Origin: Parvibaculum sp. | Lineage (GTDB): Bacteria > Pseudomonadota > Alphaproteobacteria > Parvibaculales > Parvibaculaceae | DNA: 64,000 nucleotides | Direction of reading: 5' to 3' | Assembly: GCA_017642695.1 (NCBI GenBank) | Contig: JAEPQD010000001.1 | Span: 1,559,701 to 1,623,700 of the forward strand | In this document: positions 53,635-62,157 of the stretch, piece after piece | How positions within the stretch are numbered: position 1 is the stretch's first letter | Layout of the letters: each line of letters starts with the position of its first letter | The notes under the pieces: generated by a model | Seen by the model: only the letters and a program-made list of their open reading frames with translations | What the model was told of the DNA's origin: nothing | The model's database searches: none | Translations under genes and position numbers: made by a program

Positions 53635-55005
53635 TCACCCCAGCCTCGGATGCGCCCGCACGCCCGTATGGAGGTAGCGCGCGCGGCCATGTGCATCTTC
53701 CTCCAGGAAGTGGTAGCTCGCGGGCCGGGTGTAGCCGGGCGTCGTGCCGAGGAAGAGCGTCTCGTTCACCGGCTGCAATTCCACGGCATAGGTTCCCTGC
53801 AGCGCCGCGAACTCCGCCGTCGGCGTATGCACCGCGACGAGCGCGCCGTCCTTTTCGATCACGTCGATGGTCCCGCTCGCCTTGCCGTACCGTCCGAGAA
53901 GCCGCGCGGGTTCGGGCCGCCCCTCGCGCGACGGCGCGGGCGGTTCGGGCGGCGCGATGCCCGCCGCCTCGGAAAAGATCTCGCGCAAGAGATCGTCGGC
54001 GAGCCCCTTGCCGTTGCCGCCATTCGTGAGCAGCGCCACGGCCGTCTCGCTTTCCGTGTGATAGCGCAGCCACGCCGCCTGTCCGATGGTCGAGCCGTCA
54101 TGACCGAAGACCTCGTAATGTCCGTCGCCGTTCCAGTCCCAGAGAAACGTCGCAAGCCCGATCGCGTCGATATTCATGCCCCACGGAAGCGCGACGGTCC
54201 GCAGATGCATCTCCTGCACGCTGTCGGCGGTCAGCACCTGTGTGCCCTCCGCCGCCACGCCGTCATTCATCATCATCCGCGCGAAGGCGATCACGTCGCG
54301 GGCCTTTGCCATCGGCATCGAGCCTGCGGGCGCGTTGGATTGTGCGAGATAGGCGATGGGCGTCACGGCGAGCGCCCCCGGCTGCCCGACATGGCCGATC
54401 GCCATCTGGTGCCGCATCGCCTGTTCCGGCAGCGTCGAGAAGGACGGCGTGCCGAGCGGCTTCGCGAGCCGGTTGCGCACCGCCTTGTCCCATGTCGTTC
54501 CCGTCAGGACCTCAATCATCCGTCCCGCGACGACGAAGCCCGCATTGCAGTAGGAGAACATGTGCCCCATCGGATGCACCTGGCGCACTTCCTTCAGCAG
54601 GCGGACATATTTCTCGACCCGGTCCTCGCCGCGCCCGGCATCCCTGAAATAGTCGCCGTCGATCCCGCTCGTGTGGTTGAGGAGATGGCGAAGCGTCACC
54701 CGTGCCGAGACGTCGGCATCCGCCACCGCGAAATCGGGCAGCACCTTGCGCACCGGCGCATCGAGGTCGAGTTTGCCCTCTTCGGCGAGCTGCATCGCGA
54801 GCGCGGCCGTGTAGAGCTTGGTGATGGAGCCGATCTGGAACAGCGTGTCCGGCGTTGCCTTCACCTTCGTCTCGATGTTGCAGACCCCCGCCGCCGCCTC
54901 CGCCAGTTCGCCCTCCGCCCAGACGGCAAGCGACGCCCCCGGCACGCCATATTGCCGCGTCAGCGTGTCGAGCAGTTCGGTCAGGCGGGCAGGGGAAAGG
55001 GGCAT
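53635..55005 (-). CDS. Serine hydrolase of the class C beta-lactamase family
   Basis: A 456-residue penicillin-binding-protein-like serine hydrolase. SITK (60-63) holds the nucleophilic Ser60 and Lys63, YCN (152-154) is the second motif and HDGS is the third. A C-terminal extra domain (about 350-456) follows, as in some esterases and peptidases. No clear signal peptide, so it may act in the cytoplasm. ATG 55005 removes a long extension that overlaps repeats. It is not evidence of beta-lactam resistance; the substrate is unknown. Confidence 0.83.
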   Translation of the reverse strand: MPLSPARLTELLDTLTRQYGVPGASLAVWAEGELAEAAAGVCNIETKVKATPDTLFQIGSITKLYTAALAMQLAEEGKLDLDAPVRKVLPDFAVADADVSARVTLRHLLNHTSGIDGDYFRDAGRGEDRVEKYVRLLKEVRQVHPMGHMFSYCNAGFVVAGRMIEVLTGTTWDKAVRNRLAKPLGTPSFSTLPEQAMRHQMAIGHVGQPGALAVTPIAYLAQSNAPAGSMPMAKARDVIAFARMMMNDGVAAEGTQVLTADSVQEMHLRTVALPWGMNIDAIGLATFLWDWNGDGHYEVFGHDGSTIGQAAWLRYHTESETAVALLTNGGNGKGLADDLLREIFSEAAGIAPPEPPAPSREGRPEPARLLGRYGKASGTIDVIEKDGALVAVHTPTAEFAALQGTYAVELQPVNETLFLGTTPGYTRPASYHFLEEDAHGRARYLHTGVRAHPRLG

Positions 55006-55052
55006 GGCATTTCTTCTCGGCGGCGTTCGGAAAAGGCAACCTAACATACAGG

Positions 55053-55138
55053 TGTCATCCCGGCGAAAGCCGGGACCCAATCCACGCTGCGGCAAAGAGG
55101 AAGGCGAGTGGATCCCGGTGACAGGCACCGGGATGACA
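55053..55138. repeat. REP-like palindrome pair (REPIN-like)
   Basis: CCCGGCGAAAGCCGGG near 55059-55074 and ATCCCGGTG/CACCGGGAT (55112-55134), with TGTC at the left end and GACA at the right. Same layout as 26103-26183. Confidence 0.75.
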
Positions 55139-55197
55139 TTCCGTGATTGGCGAGGGTGGGGACAAGTCACCGGGCATGAGTTTTCTTCCCGACGTCT

Positions 55198-55255
55198 CTT
55201 CCCACCCTCCCCTCGGGGAGGGTCGAAATTCGCAGCGCGAATTTCGGGGCGGGGG
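55198..55255 (+). repeat. Two-hairpin repeat, family 2, copy C
   Basis: CTTCCCACC, then ACCCTCCCC/GGGGAGGGT and CGAAATTC/GAATTTCG hairpins, then GGGGCGGGGG. Same order as the copies at 45078-45230. Confidence 0.65.
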
Positions 55256-55332
55256 ACGAGGAACGAACGCCCGGGGATAACTCCTACTTGATCCGTACAC
55301 GAATGAAATAAGACGTCCTTTGTAACGTTACA

Positions 55333-55350
55333 GTGACAGTTCGGTGACAG
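55333..55350 (-). promoter_or_regulatory. Candidate Pho box (PhoB binding site)
   Basis: On the minus strand, CTGTCAC-N4-CTGTCAC: two 7-base direct repeats with 11-base spacing, as in the PhoB consensus. A GTAACGTTAC palindrome touches it. It is about 330 bp from the serine hydrolase start (leftward) and 114 bp from the VOC gene start (rightward). The orientation fits leftward transcription best. Confidence 0.55.
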
Positions 55351-55463
55351 TCGCTCCCCTCTTATCCCCGTTCTGCGCAAAACGCCTTGCCGTCCGGGCC
55401 TCTGGCGGCACTCCCGGAATGCTTCTAGAGTGCCGCGCGTTTGCCGCCGGAGGACTGTCACAA

Positions 55464-56336
55464 ATGAGCGAATTTTCGAGCGTCGATCACCTCATCATCG
55501 CGGTCCGCGATCTTGCGGAGGCCGAGCAGAACTACACCCGCATCCTCGGCCGCGCGCCTTCCTGGAAGGGCACCCATCCCGGCATGGGCACCGCTAACAT
55601 CCTCTACCGCCTCGCAAATACCTATGTGGAGCTGCTCGGCCCGGCGGGCGAGGGGCCGAACGCCGAGGCGCTGACGAAGCATCTGGACGAGAAGGGGGAG
55701 GGCATTTTCGGCATCGCCCTCGGCACGGACGACGCGGAAGGAACCGCCGCCGCGCTCAACGCAAAAGGCATCGCCGCCGCCGCGCCGGTCGACGGTTCCG
55801 GCGTGGATACGCTCACCGGCGCGACACGGCGCTGGCGCACCTTCGGCATCCCCCGCGAGGCGACGCACGGCCTTTTTGTCTTTGGGATTCAGCATCTTGA
55901 CGAGCCGGACGCGCTCCCGCCTGCGCCGCTCACCGACGGCGTTTCGGAAGCAAACGCCGTCTCCGCGTGCGACCACATCGTCGTCATGACGCCCGATGCG
56001 GAGGCCTGCAAAACGCTCTTCGGGGACAAGTTCGGCATCCGCCTCGCCCTCGATCATTCGAAACCCGAATGGGGCGTGCGCCAGCTTTTCTTCCGCCTGG
56101 GCGGCGTCACCCTCGAAGTCGTGCAGCCGCTCGACGCAAAGCGCGCGCCGAAAGCCGAGCATTTCTGGGGACTTGCCTGGAGGGCCGACGATGTCGCCGC
56201 CGCCGCCGCGCGTCTCGCCGCTGCCGGCCACGACGTCTCGGAGGCAAAGCCCGGCCGCAAGCAGGGCACCCTCGTCGCCACCATCAAGCCGCCCACGAAC
56301 GGCATCCCGACCATCCTCGTCGGCCCCGCCAACTGA
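55464..56336 (+). CDS. VOC-family protein
   Basis: A 290-residue protein with two vicinal-oxygen-chelate units (SVDHLIIAVRDLAEAEQNYTRILGR and ACDHIVVMTPDAEACKTLFGDKFGIRL). VOC proteins bind a divalent metal and include glyoxalases and extradiol dioxygenases. The substrate is unknown. ATG 55464 has GGAGGA nearby. A candidate Pho box lies upstream, so phosphate control is possible. Confidence 0.83.
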   Translation: MSEFSSVDHLIIAVRDLAEAEQNYTRILGRAPSWKGTHPGMGTANILYRLANTYVELLGPAGEGPNAEALTKHLDEKGEGIFGIALGTDDAEGTAAALNAKGIAAAAPVDGSGVDTLTGATRRWRTFGIPREATHGLFVFGIQHLDEPDALPPAPLTDGVSEANAVSACDHIVVMTPDAEACKTLFGDKFGIRLALDHSKPEWGVRQLFFRLGGVTLEVVQPLDAKRAPKAEHFWGLAWRADDVAAAAARLAAAGHDVSEAKPGRKQGTLVATIKPPTNGIPTILVGPAN

Positions 56337-56378
56337 CGCTATGATCGGCGCGAGATTCGCTTGTAAACGGGGAGTGCG

Positions 56379-56885
56379 ATGAAGGGACTGGAGTTGTTTG
56401 TCGAACGGGTGATCCTGGCAAGCCGCTGGATTCTCGTGGTTTTCTATCTCGGTCTCGCCGCCGCGCTCGCCGTCTATGCGGTCTCCTTCGGCGTCAAGTT
56501 CGTCAAGATCACGAAGAGCGCGCTCACCGCCTCCGAAGCGGAAATGATCCTCTCCATGCTGGGCCTGATCGACGCCGCGCTGGTCGCGAGCCTCGTCGTC
56601 ATGGTCATGCTCGCAAGCTACGAGAATTTCGTCAGCCGCTTCGATGACGCGAAGACGGACCTCACCTGGCTCGGCAAGCTCGATGCCGGAAGCCTGAAAA
56701 TCAAGGTGGCGTCGGCCATTGTGGCGATCTCCTCGATCCATTTGTTGCAGGTCTTCCTGAACGCCAACCAGTACGACAACCAGAAAATTCTCTGGCTGAC
56801 GGTGATCCATCTTGCCTTCGTCGTCTCGGCGCTGGTGCTCGGCATCCTCGAATGGATTCAGGCGCAGACCAAGAAGGTGAGCTAA
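56379..56885 (+). CDS. YqhA family membrane protein (UPF0114/TIGR00645)
   Basis: A 168-residue integral membrane protein with three to four spans (LILASRWILVVFYLGLAAALAVYAVSF; LGLIDAALVASLVVMVMLASYENFVSRF; the last two near 110-160). ASYENFVSRFD is characteristic of the UPF0114 family. Function unknown. The stop overlaps the 3' end of the convergent Sua5/TsaC gene by 4 bases. Confidence 0.87.
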   Translation: MKGLELFVERVILASRWILVVFYLGLAAALAVYAVSFGVKFVKITKSALTASEAEMILSMLGLIDAALVASLVVMVMLASYENFVSRFDDAKTDLTWLGKLDAGSLKIKVASAIVAISSIHLLQVFLNANQYDNQKILWLTVIHLAFVVSALVLGILEWIQAQTKKVS

Positions 56886-57862
56886 CCCCTTGGCGCGGCG
56901 GCGCGTTTCAGCCGGTCGTTGATCGCCTCGCCGAGCCCCTCATCGGGGATCGGCATCACGGCGATGCGGCGGCCTCCCGCCTTTGCGTCCAGCGCGCGCA
57001 GCATCGCGAACAGGTTTGCCGCCGCCTCTTTCAGATCGCCGGAAGGCGAGAGATTCATTGAGGTTTCCGCATCCGGCGCGCGCGGCCCGAAGGCAAGCAG
57101 CACCTCGTCTGCCTCCACCGTGTCCGCATCGAGCCGCAATGCCGACCCCGGCGCATAATGGCTTTCGAGCTGCCCCGGCGATGCGCGTCCCGCTTCGCCC
57201 GATGCTGCGTTCGCATCCGCAAGCCGCTTGCCGAGAACCCGCTCGATCTCCTCCCGCGCCACCGCACCGGGCCGCAGAAGTGTCGGGATTCCTTCAGGAA
57301 ATCCGATCACGGTCGACTCGAGCCCGAGCGGGCAAGCGCCGCCGTCCAGCACATAGGCAAGCTGCGGCGCGTCTCCGAGCCCCTCCACCACATGCGCCGC
57401 CGTCGTCGGGCTCACGCGCCCCGAAGGGTTCGCGGACGGCGCGGCTATCGGCCGTTTCGCGGCATCGAGCAGCGCCTTCGCCGTCTCATGCGCCGGCACG
57501 CGGATCGCCACCGTGTCGAGCCCCGCGCTCACCAGCAGCGAGAGCGGCGTATCGGCTCTGCGCGGCAGCACCAGCGTCAGGCCGCCCGGCCAGAAGGCGC
57601 GCGCGAGCGTCTCCGCGTCGGCGTTGAAAACCACATGTTCTTCAGCGGCTTGGACGCTCGCCACATGCACGATCAGCGGGTTGAAGCGCGGCCGCCCCTT
57701 CGCCTCGAAGATGCTCGCCACTGCCGCGTCGTTCGTCGCATCGGCGCCGAGCCCGTAGACGGTCTCCGTCGGAAAGGCGACGAGCCGCCCCTCGCGGATC
57801 GCGGCGCCTGCCTTCTCCGTCGCTTCCGCCGTCGCGCTGAGGCATTCCGCCACGCCATCCAC
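56882..57862 (-). CDS. Threonylcarbamoyl-AMP synthase (Sua5/TsaC type)
   Basis: About 326 residues. Makes threonylcarbamoyl-AMP from threonine, bicarbonate and ATP for t6A37 modification of tRNA. AFPTETVYGLGADATN, FNPLIVHV, LTLVLPRRAD, IRVPAH and APSANPSGRVSPTTAAHV are the YrdC-fold core; the C-terminal third is the extra Sua5 domain. The start is uncertain: GTG 57862 is used here, GTG 57853 is nearly as good. It is divergent from the acyl-CoA dehydrogenase. Confidence 0.88.
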   Translation of the reverse strand: MDGVAECLSATAEATEKAGAAIREGRLVAFPTETVYGLGADATNDAAVASIFEAKGRPRFNPLIVHVASVQAAEEHVVFNADAETLARAFWPGGLTLVLPRRADTPLSLLVSAGLDTVAIRVPAHETAKALLDAAKRPIAAPSANPSGRVSPTTAAHVVEGLGDAPQLAYVLDGGACPLGLESTVIGFPEGIPTLLRPGAVAREEIERVLGKRLADANAASGEAGRASPGQLESHYAPGSALRLDADTVEADEVLLAFGPRAPDAETSMNLSPSGDLKEAAANLFAMLRALDAKAGGRRIAVMPIPDEGLGEAINDRLKRAAAPRG

Positions 57863-57952
57863 CCTTTCGCCCGGTACACTTGGGGCCGAGAATACAGTAA
57901 AAGGCCGGAAACCAGCCTTCGCCCACGTCTTTCCTGCGTTTGAGGAGCCTTC

Positions 57953-59722
57953 ATGACATATCGCCCGCCCGTCCGCGACATGGCCTTCACGCTGAACGAA
58001 GTCGCGGGCCTGTCGCAGCTCATGGGCTCGGGCGCCTTCGAGGACCTCTCGCCCGATCTCGTGGAGTCGGTGATGGAGGAGGGCGCGAAACTCGCCGCGG
58101 AAGTGCTCGCGCCGCTCAATCGCTCCGGCGACGCCGAAGGCGCGAAGCTCGGGAAGGCGGGCGTTTCCGTGCCCGCCGGCTTCGCGGACGCCTACCGCAA
58201 ATGGGTCGAGGGCGGTTGGGGCAGCCTCGCCGCGACGCCGGATTTCGGCGGGCAGGGCCTCCCCGTCGCGCTTTCCGTTGCCATGCAGGAAATGTGGAAC
58301 GCCGCCTGCCTCTCCTTCGGTCTCTGCCCGATCCTGAGCCAGGGTGCCATCGAGGCGCTCACCGCGCATGGCACGGACGAACAGAAGAACCTCTATCTGC
58401 CGAAGCTCATCTCGGGCGAATGGACCGGCACGATGAACCTCACCGAGCCGCAGGCGGGTTCGGACCTCAACGCCTTGAAGGCAAAGGCCGTTCCGCAGGG
58501 CGACGGTACCTATCGCATCACCGGCACCAAGATCTACATCACCTATGGCGACCACGACATGGCGGATAACATCGCCCATCTCGTGCTCGCGCGCTTGCCC
58601 GATGCGCCTGCCGGCACCAAGGGGATATCCCTCTTCCTCGTCCCGAAATTCTTAGTGAACGCGGATGGTTCGCTGGGCGAGCGCAACGACGCGCATTGCA
58701 TCGGTCTCGAGGAAAAGCTCGGCATCCATGGCAGCCCCACCTGCGTCATGGCTTACGGCGAAAAAGGCGGCGCCATCGGCACGCTGATCGGCGAGGAAAA
58801 CCGCGGCCTTGCCTGCATGTTCACGATGATGAACAACGCCCGCCTCCTCGTCGGCACGCAGGGCGTCGCCATCGCGGAGGCGGCCTATCAGCATGCGCTC
58901 GCCTACGCGAAGGACCGCAAGCAGGGCCGTCCCCTCGGCTCCGATCTCGCGCCGGGCGAAATGGCGCCGATCATCGAGCATCCCGATATCCGCCGCATGC
59001 TTCTCACCATGAAGGCGCTGACGGACGCGTCGCGCGCCATCTGCTATGCGACCGCCGTCGCCATTGACGGCGCGCATGCGGGCGAGACCGAGGATAAGCG
59101 CCGCGCCGCGCAGGCCCGCGCCGATCTGCTGACGCCCATCGCGAAATCCTTCTCCACCGATATCGGCGTCGAAACCGCTTCCATCGGCGTGCAGATTCAC
59201 GGCGGCATGGGCTTCATCGAGGAAACCGGCGCCGCCCAGTTCCTTCGCGATGCGCGCATCCTGCCGATCTACGAAGGCACCAACGGCATTCAGGCGATCG
59301 ACCTCGTGACGCGCAAGCTCCCGCTCGGAAACGGCGACGTCGCGCGCGGCTTCATCGCGGAAATGCGCGAAACGGTGAGAGAGGCGCGTTCCTCCAACGA
59401 CAAGGTGCTGACAGGCATCGGTGCCGCGCTCGACGACGCGCTCGACACGCTCGACAAGGCGACGGACTACATGCTCGCGAACCTGAAATCCGCGCCGAAC
59501 GACTGCCTCGCGGGCGCATCGCCTTATCTCCGCCTCTTCGGAACGGCGGCGGGCGGCCACTATCTCGCTGGTGCTGCGCTGAACGGCAAGAATGCGGCGC
59601 GCCTCTCGCTCGCGCAGTTCTACGCCGCCAATGTGCTTCCCTCGGTGCATGGCCTTCTCGGCCCCGCGACGGCGGGTGCAGAAAGCCTGCACACTCCCGA
59701 TTCCGCCCTCTTCGCGGACTGA
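57953..59722 (+). CDS. Acyl-CoA dehydrogenase, long DmdC-like type
   Basis: A 589-residue FAD enzyme with the extra C-terminal domain of the DmdC/FadE5-like group. NLTEPQAGSDL is the substrate/FAD loop and YEGTNGIQA, which carries the catalytic Glu, is intact. It oxidises an acyl-CoA to enoyl-CoA, passing electrons to ETF and then ETF-QO, whose gene starts this window. The best-known member, DmdC, acts on methylmercaptopropionyl-CoA; a fatty or aromatic acyl-CoA is equally likely here. Confidence 0.9.
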   Translation: MTYRPPVRDMAFTLNEVAGLSQLMGSGAFEDLSPDLVESVMEEGAKLAAEVLAPLNRSGDAEGAKLGKAGVSVPAGFADAYRKWVEGGWGSLAATPDFGGQGLPVALSVAMQEMWNAACLSFGLCPILSQGAIEALTAHGTDEQKNLYLPKLISGEWTGTMNLTEPQAGSDLNALKAKAVPQGDGTYRITGTKIYITYGDHDMADNIAHLVLARLPDAPAGTKGISLFLVPKFLVNADGSLGERNDAHCIGLEEKLGIHGSPTCVMAYGEKGGAIGTLIGEENRGLACMFTMMNNARLLVGTQGVAIAEAAYQHALAYAKDRKQGRPLGSDLAPGEMAPIIEHPDIRRMLLTMKALTDASRAICYATAVAIDGAHAGETEDKRRAAQARADLLTPIAKSFSTDIGVETASIGVQIHGGMGFIEETGAAQFLRDARILPIYEGTNGIQAIDLVTRKLPLGNGDVARGFIAEMRETVREARSSNDKVLTGIGAALDDALDTLDKATDYMLANLKSAPNDCLAGASPYLRLFGTAAGGHYLAGAALNGKNAARLSLAQFYAANVLPSVHGLLGPATAGAESLHTPDSALFAD

Positions 59723-59768
59723 ACGCGTCCGTTTCCGCAGCGTCGCGCTGGGATGGTGAAAGCCCCGT

Positions 59769-59797
59769 TTGACCTCGTCCGGCCGTGCGCCTATCAC
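59769..59797 (+). promoter_or_regulatory. Sigma-70 type promoter for the MBL hydrolase
   Basis: TTGACC (59769-59774), 17-base spacer, TATCAC (59792-59797). A hairpin follows within the leader. Confidence 0.5.
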
Positions 59798-59808
59798 GGA
59801 TGGGTGCT

Positions 59809-59826
59809 CCGCATGTCTTCATGCGG
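59809..59826. terminator. 7-bp hairpin in the leader of the MBL hydrolase
   Basis: CCGCATG, loop TCTT, CATGCGG. It lies about 12 bases after the predicted promoter and 20 bases before the gene. It could end the preceding dehydrogenase transcript or shape the leader; no T run. Confidence 0.3.
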
Positions 59827-59846
59827 CCCCCTGTTCGAGAGTTGAA

Positions 59847-60902
59847 ATGTCCGATATCTCCCAGGCGACCATAGAAAGCGGCGACCTCCGCTACCCCTTC
59901 GACCGGGTGCCGGATCCTGCGGAAATGGTCGAGGCTGCGCCGGGCATCTGGTGGGTGCGCATGCCGCTCCCCTTCCAGCTCGACCACATCAATCTCTGGC
60001 TGATCGAGGACGGCGAGGGTTGGACGGTGGTCGATACCGGCGTCGCCTCCGACGAAGTGAAGGCACTCTGGCGCGAGGTCTTCAAGACCGGCCTCGGTGG
60101 CAAGCCCGTCACCGGCCTCGTCGTCACCCATCTGCACCCCGATCATGTCGGCCTCGCGGGCTGGTTCAGCCGCAAATGGGGCGTCGACCTCCACATGTCG
60201 CGCACCGACTTCCTGATGTGCAAGACGCTTGTCCTCGACACCGGCCGCGACGCACCCCAGGAAGCGCTCGACTTCTACCGCGCCGCCGGCTTCAGCGAGC
60301 GCGGCGTCGAGAGCTATCGCCAGCGTTTCGGCGGCTTCGGCAAGGGCGTGTCGCGCCTGCCGGACATCTTCCGCCGCCTGCGCGAGGGCGACGAACTCGA
60401 GATCGGCGGCCGTACCTGGCGCGTCGTCGTCGGCTCCGGGCACGCGCCCGAACATGTCTGCCTCTATTGCGAGGAAGGGAAGGTTCTCATCTCCGGCGAT
60501 CAGGTCCTGCCGAGGATAAGTTCCAATGTCAGCGTTCATCCGACGGAAGCCTACGAGAACCCGCTCGAAGACTGGATCGAGAGCTGCAAGCGGCTTCGCG
60601 CCACCTTGCCGAACGATGTGCTCGTGCTCCCCGCACACAACGAGCCCTTCTACGGGCTGCATGAGCGCCTGACACAGCTGATCGACGGTCACGAGGACGG
60701 GCTCGCGAAACTCCTCGCCATGCTCGACGAACCGAAGCGCGCCATCGACGTTTTCCCCGCCCTCTTCAAGCGCAAGATTGGCCCCGAAGTCTTTTTCATG
60801 GCGACGGGCGAAAGCCTCGCCCACCTGAACTGCCTGCTCGGCCGCGGACTTGCGACAGTGAGCCGCGACGAGAAGGGCGTGAACTGGTACAGCCGCGCCT
60901 GA
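59847..60902 (+). CDS. MBL-fold metallo-hydrolase
   Basis: A 351-residue metallo-beta-lactamase fold enzyme. HLHPDH (95-100 with the preceding Thr) is the HxHxDH zinc motif; GHAPEHVCLY and the C-terminal ISGDQVLPRIS supply further ligands. It resembles GloB-like hydrolases of unknown thioester or ester substrates. Start ATG 59847 is chosen as the first residue past the hairpin; an open extension is not family-like. Confidence 0.85.
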   Translation: MSDISQATIESGDLRYPFDRVPDPAEMVEAAPGIWWVRMPLPFQLDHINLWLIEDGEGWTVVDTGVASDEVKALWREVFKTGLGGKPVTGLVVTHLHPDHVGLAGWFSRKWGVDLHMSRTDFLMCKTLVLDTGRDAPQEALDFYRAAGFSERGVESYRQRFGGFGKGVSRLPDIFRRLREGDELEIGGRTWRVVVGSGHAPEHVCLYCEEGKVLISGDQVLPRISSNVSVHPTEAYENPLEDWIESCKRLRATLPNDVLVLPAHNEPFYGLHERLTQLIDGHEDGLAKLLAMLDEPKRAIDVFPALFKRKIGPEVFFMATGESLAHLNCLLGRGLATVSRDEKGVNWYSRA

Positions 60903-60933
60903 AGCCTGTGTTGCCCTGTGCTAAGTTGAAGAC

Positions 60934-61863
60934 ATGACCACACTCCTCGTCACCCATTCCGCCTGCCTCGAGCATGAGATGCCCCCCGGTCATCCCGAAT
61001 GCGTGGACCGGTTGCGCGCCGTGCTCGGCGCGCTGGAAGCGGAGGAATTCGCGCTTTTGCAGCGCGCCGAGGCGCCGCGCGCAACGCGCGAACAGATCGC
61101 ACGCGTTCATCCCGAAAGCCACATCGAGCTCATCGAGGGCTCCGTTCCCGAAACGGGCTTTCGCCGCATCGATGCCGATACCGCCATGTCGCCGGGCTCG
61201 CTCGAAGCTGCCTATCGCGCGGCGGGCGCCGTCGTTCATGCCGTGGACGAGGTGATGGCGGGAAGCGTGCGCAATGGTTTCTGCGCCGTCCGCCCGCCGG
61301 GGCATCACGCCGAGCCGCAGACGGCCATGGGCTTCTGCCTCTTCAACAACATCGCCATCGGCGCCCTTCATGCGCGCGCCGTTCACGGCTGCGAGCGCGT
61401 CGCGGTTATCGATTTCGATGTGCATCACGGCAACGGTACGCAGGCCGCCTTCGAGACCGATCCATCGTGTCTCTATATTTCGACGCATCAATGGCCGCTC
61501 TATCCGGGCACGGGCCGCGCGAGCGAGCACGGCCTCGGCAACATCTACAATCGCTGCCTGCCGCCGGGCGCCGGATCGACCGCTTTCCGCTCGGCTATTT
61601 CCGATGCGGTTATCCCCGCCATCGAGCAATTTCGCCCCGATTTCATCTTCATTTCGGCGGGTTTCGATGCGCATATCAGGGACCCGCTCGCGAATCTCTG
61701 CCTCACGGAAGAGGACTACGGCTGGGTGACCGCTGAACTGATGCAGGCCGCAGACAAGCTTTGCAGCGGCCGCGTTGTCTCCGCTCTCGAGGGGGGATAT
61801 GACTTGGAGGCGCTGGCGGCGAGCGCGAGGGCGCACGTGAAGGCGCTGATGCTGGCCGCCTGA
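60934..61863 (+). CDS. Histone deacetylase family protein
   Basis: A 309-residue arginase-fold deacetylase. RPPGHHAEP (120-128) holds the active-site His pair, DFDVHHGNGT holds zinc ligands Asp162 and His164, and SAGFDAH and LEGGYD finish the site. Bacterial members act on acetylated small molecules such as polyamines, or acetyl-lysine proteins. The substrate is unknown. It starts 31 bases after the MBL gene and may share its transcript. Confidence 0.9.
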   Translation: MTTLLVTHSACLEHEMPPGHPECVDRLRAVLGALEAEEFALLQRAEAPRATREQIARVHPESHIELIEGSVPETGFRRIDADTAMSPGSLEAAYRAAGAVVHAVDEVMAGSVRNGFCAVRPPGHHAEPQTAMGFCLFNNIAIGALHARAVHGCERVAVIDFDVHHGNGTQAAFETDPSCLYISTHQWPLYPGTGRASEHGLGNIYNRCLPPGAGSTAFRSAISDAVIPAIEQFRPDFIFISAGFDAHIRDPLANLCLTEEDYGWVTAELMQAADKLCSGRVVSALEGGYDLEALAASARAHVKALMLAA

Positions 61864-61893
61864 ACGCCGCCACGCCGCGACAGGGAGAGGATC

Positions 61894-62154
61894 ATGTCCG
61901 CCGCCAAAGCCGACGCACACAAGGATATCGAGAAGCTGAGCTTCGAGGATGCGCTGGCGCAGCTCGAAAAGATCGTCGGACAGCTCGAATCCGGCGAAGC
62001 GCCGCTCGAGAAATCCATCGAACTCTATGAACGCGGCACGGCGTTGAAGGCGCATTGCGAAGCCCGCCTCAAGGCGGCGGAAGCGAAGGTCGAAAAGATC
62101 TCGCTCTCGGCGTCGGGCGAGCCTTCAGGCAGCGAACCTCTCGACGTCGGCTGA
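61894..62154 (+). CDS. xseB: Exodeoxyribonuclease VII small subunit
   Basis: An 86-residue helical subunit of exonuclease VII, which cuts single-stranded DNA in both directions with Xse[56 protein letters not shown] is the family core. GGGAGAGG precedes the ATG. ispA starts 3 bases later, the usual xseB-ispA-dxs operon. Confidence 0.95.
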   Translation: MSAAKADAHKDIEKLSFEDALAQLEKIVGQLESGEAPLEKSIELYERGTALKAHCEARLKAAEAKVEKISLSASGEPSGSEPLDVG

Positions 62155-62157
62155 CGC

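Larger units (their letters stand above)
55006..55463. other. 458-bp intergenic region with repeats and regulatory sites
   Basis: Contains the REPIN-like pair (55053-55138), a family-2 repeat (55198-55255), the GTAACGTTAC palindrome (55322-55331) and the Pho box (55333-55350). It separates divergent genes. No gene of credible length was seen. Confidence 0.6.

Noticed and set aside
53635..55005. Antibiotic-resistance beta-lactamase
   Set aside because: It has the fold and SxxK/YxN motifs of class C relatives but also an extra domain and no signal peptide; esterase or peptidase is more likely.
60934..61863. Histone deacetylase as a gene acquired from eukaryotes
   Set aside because: This family is widespread in bacteria and codon use here matches neighbours.
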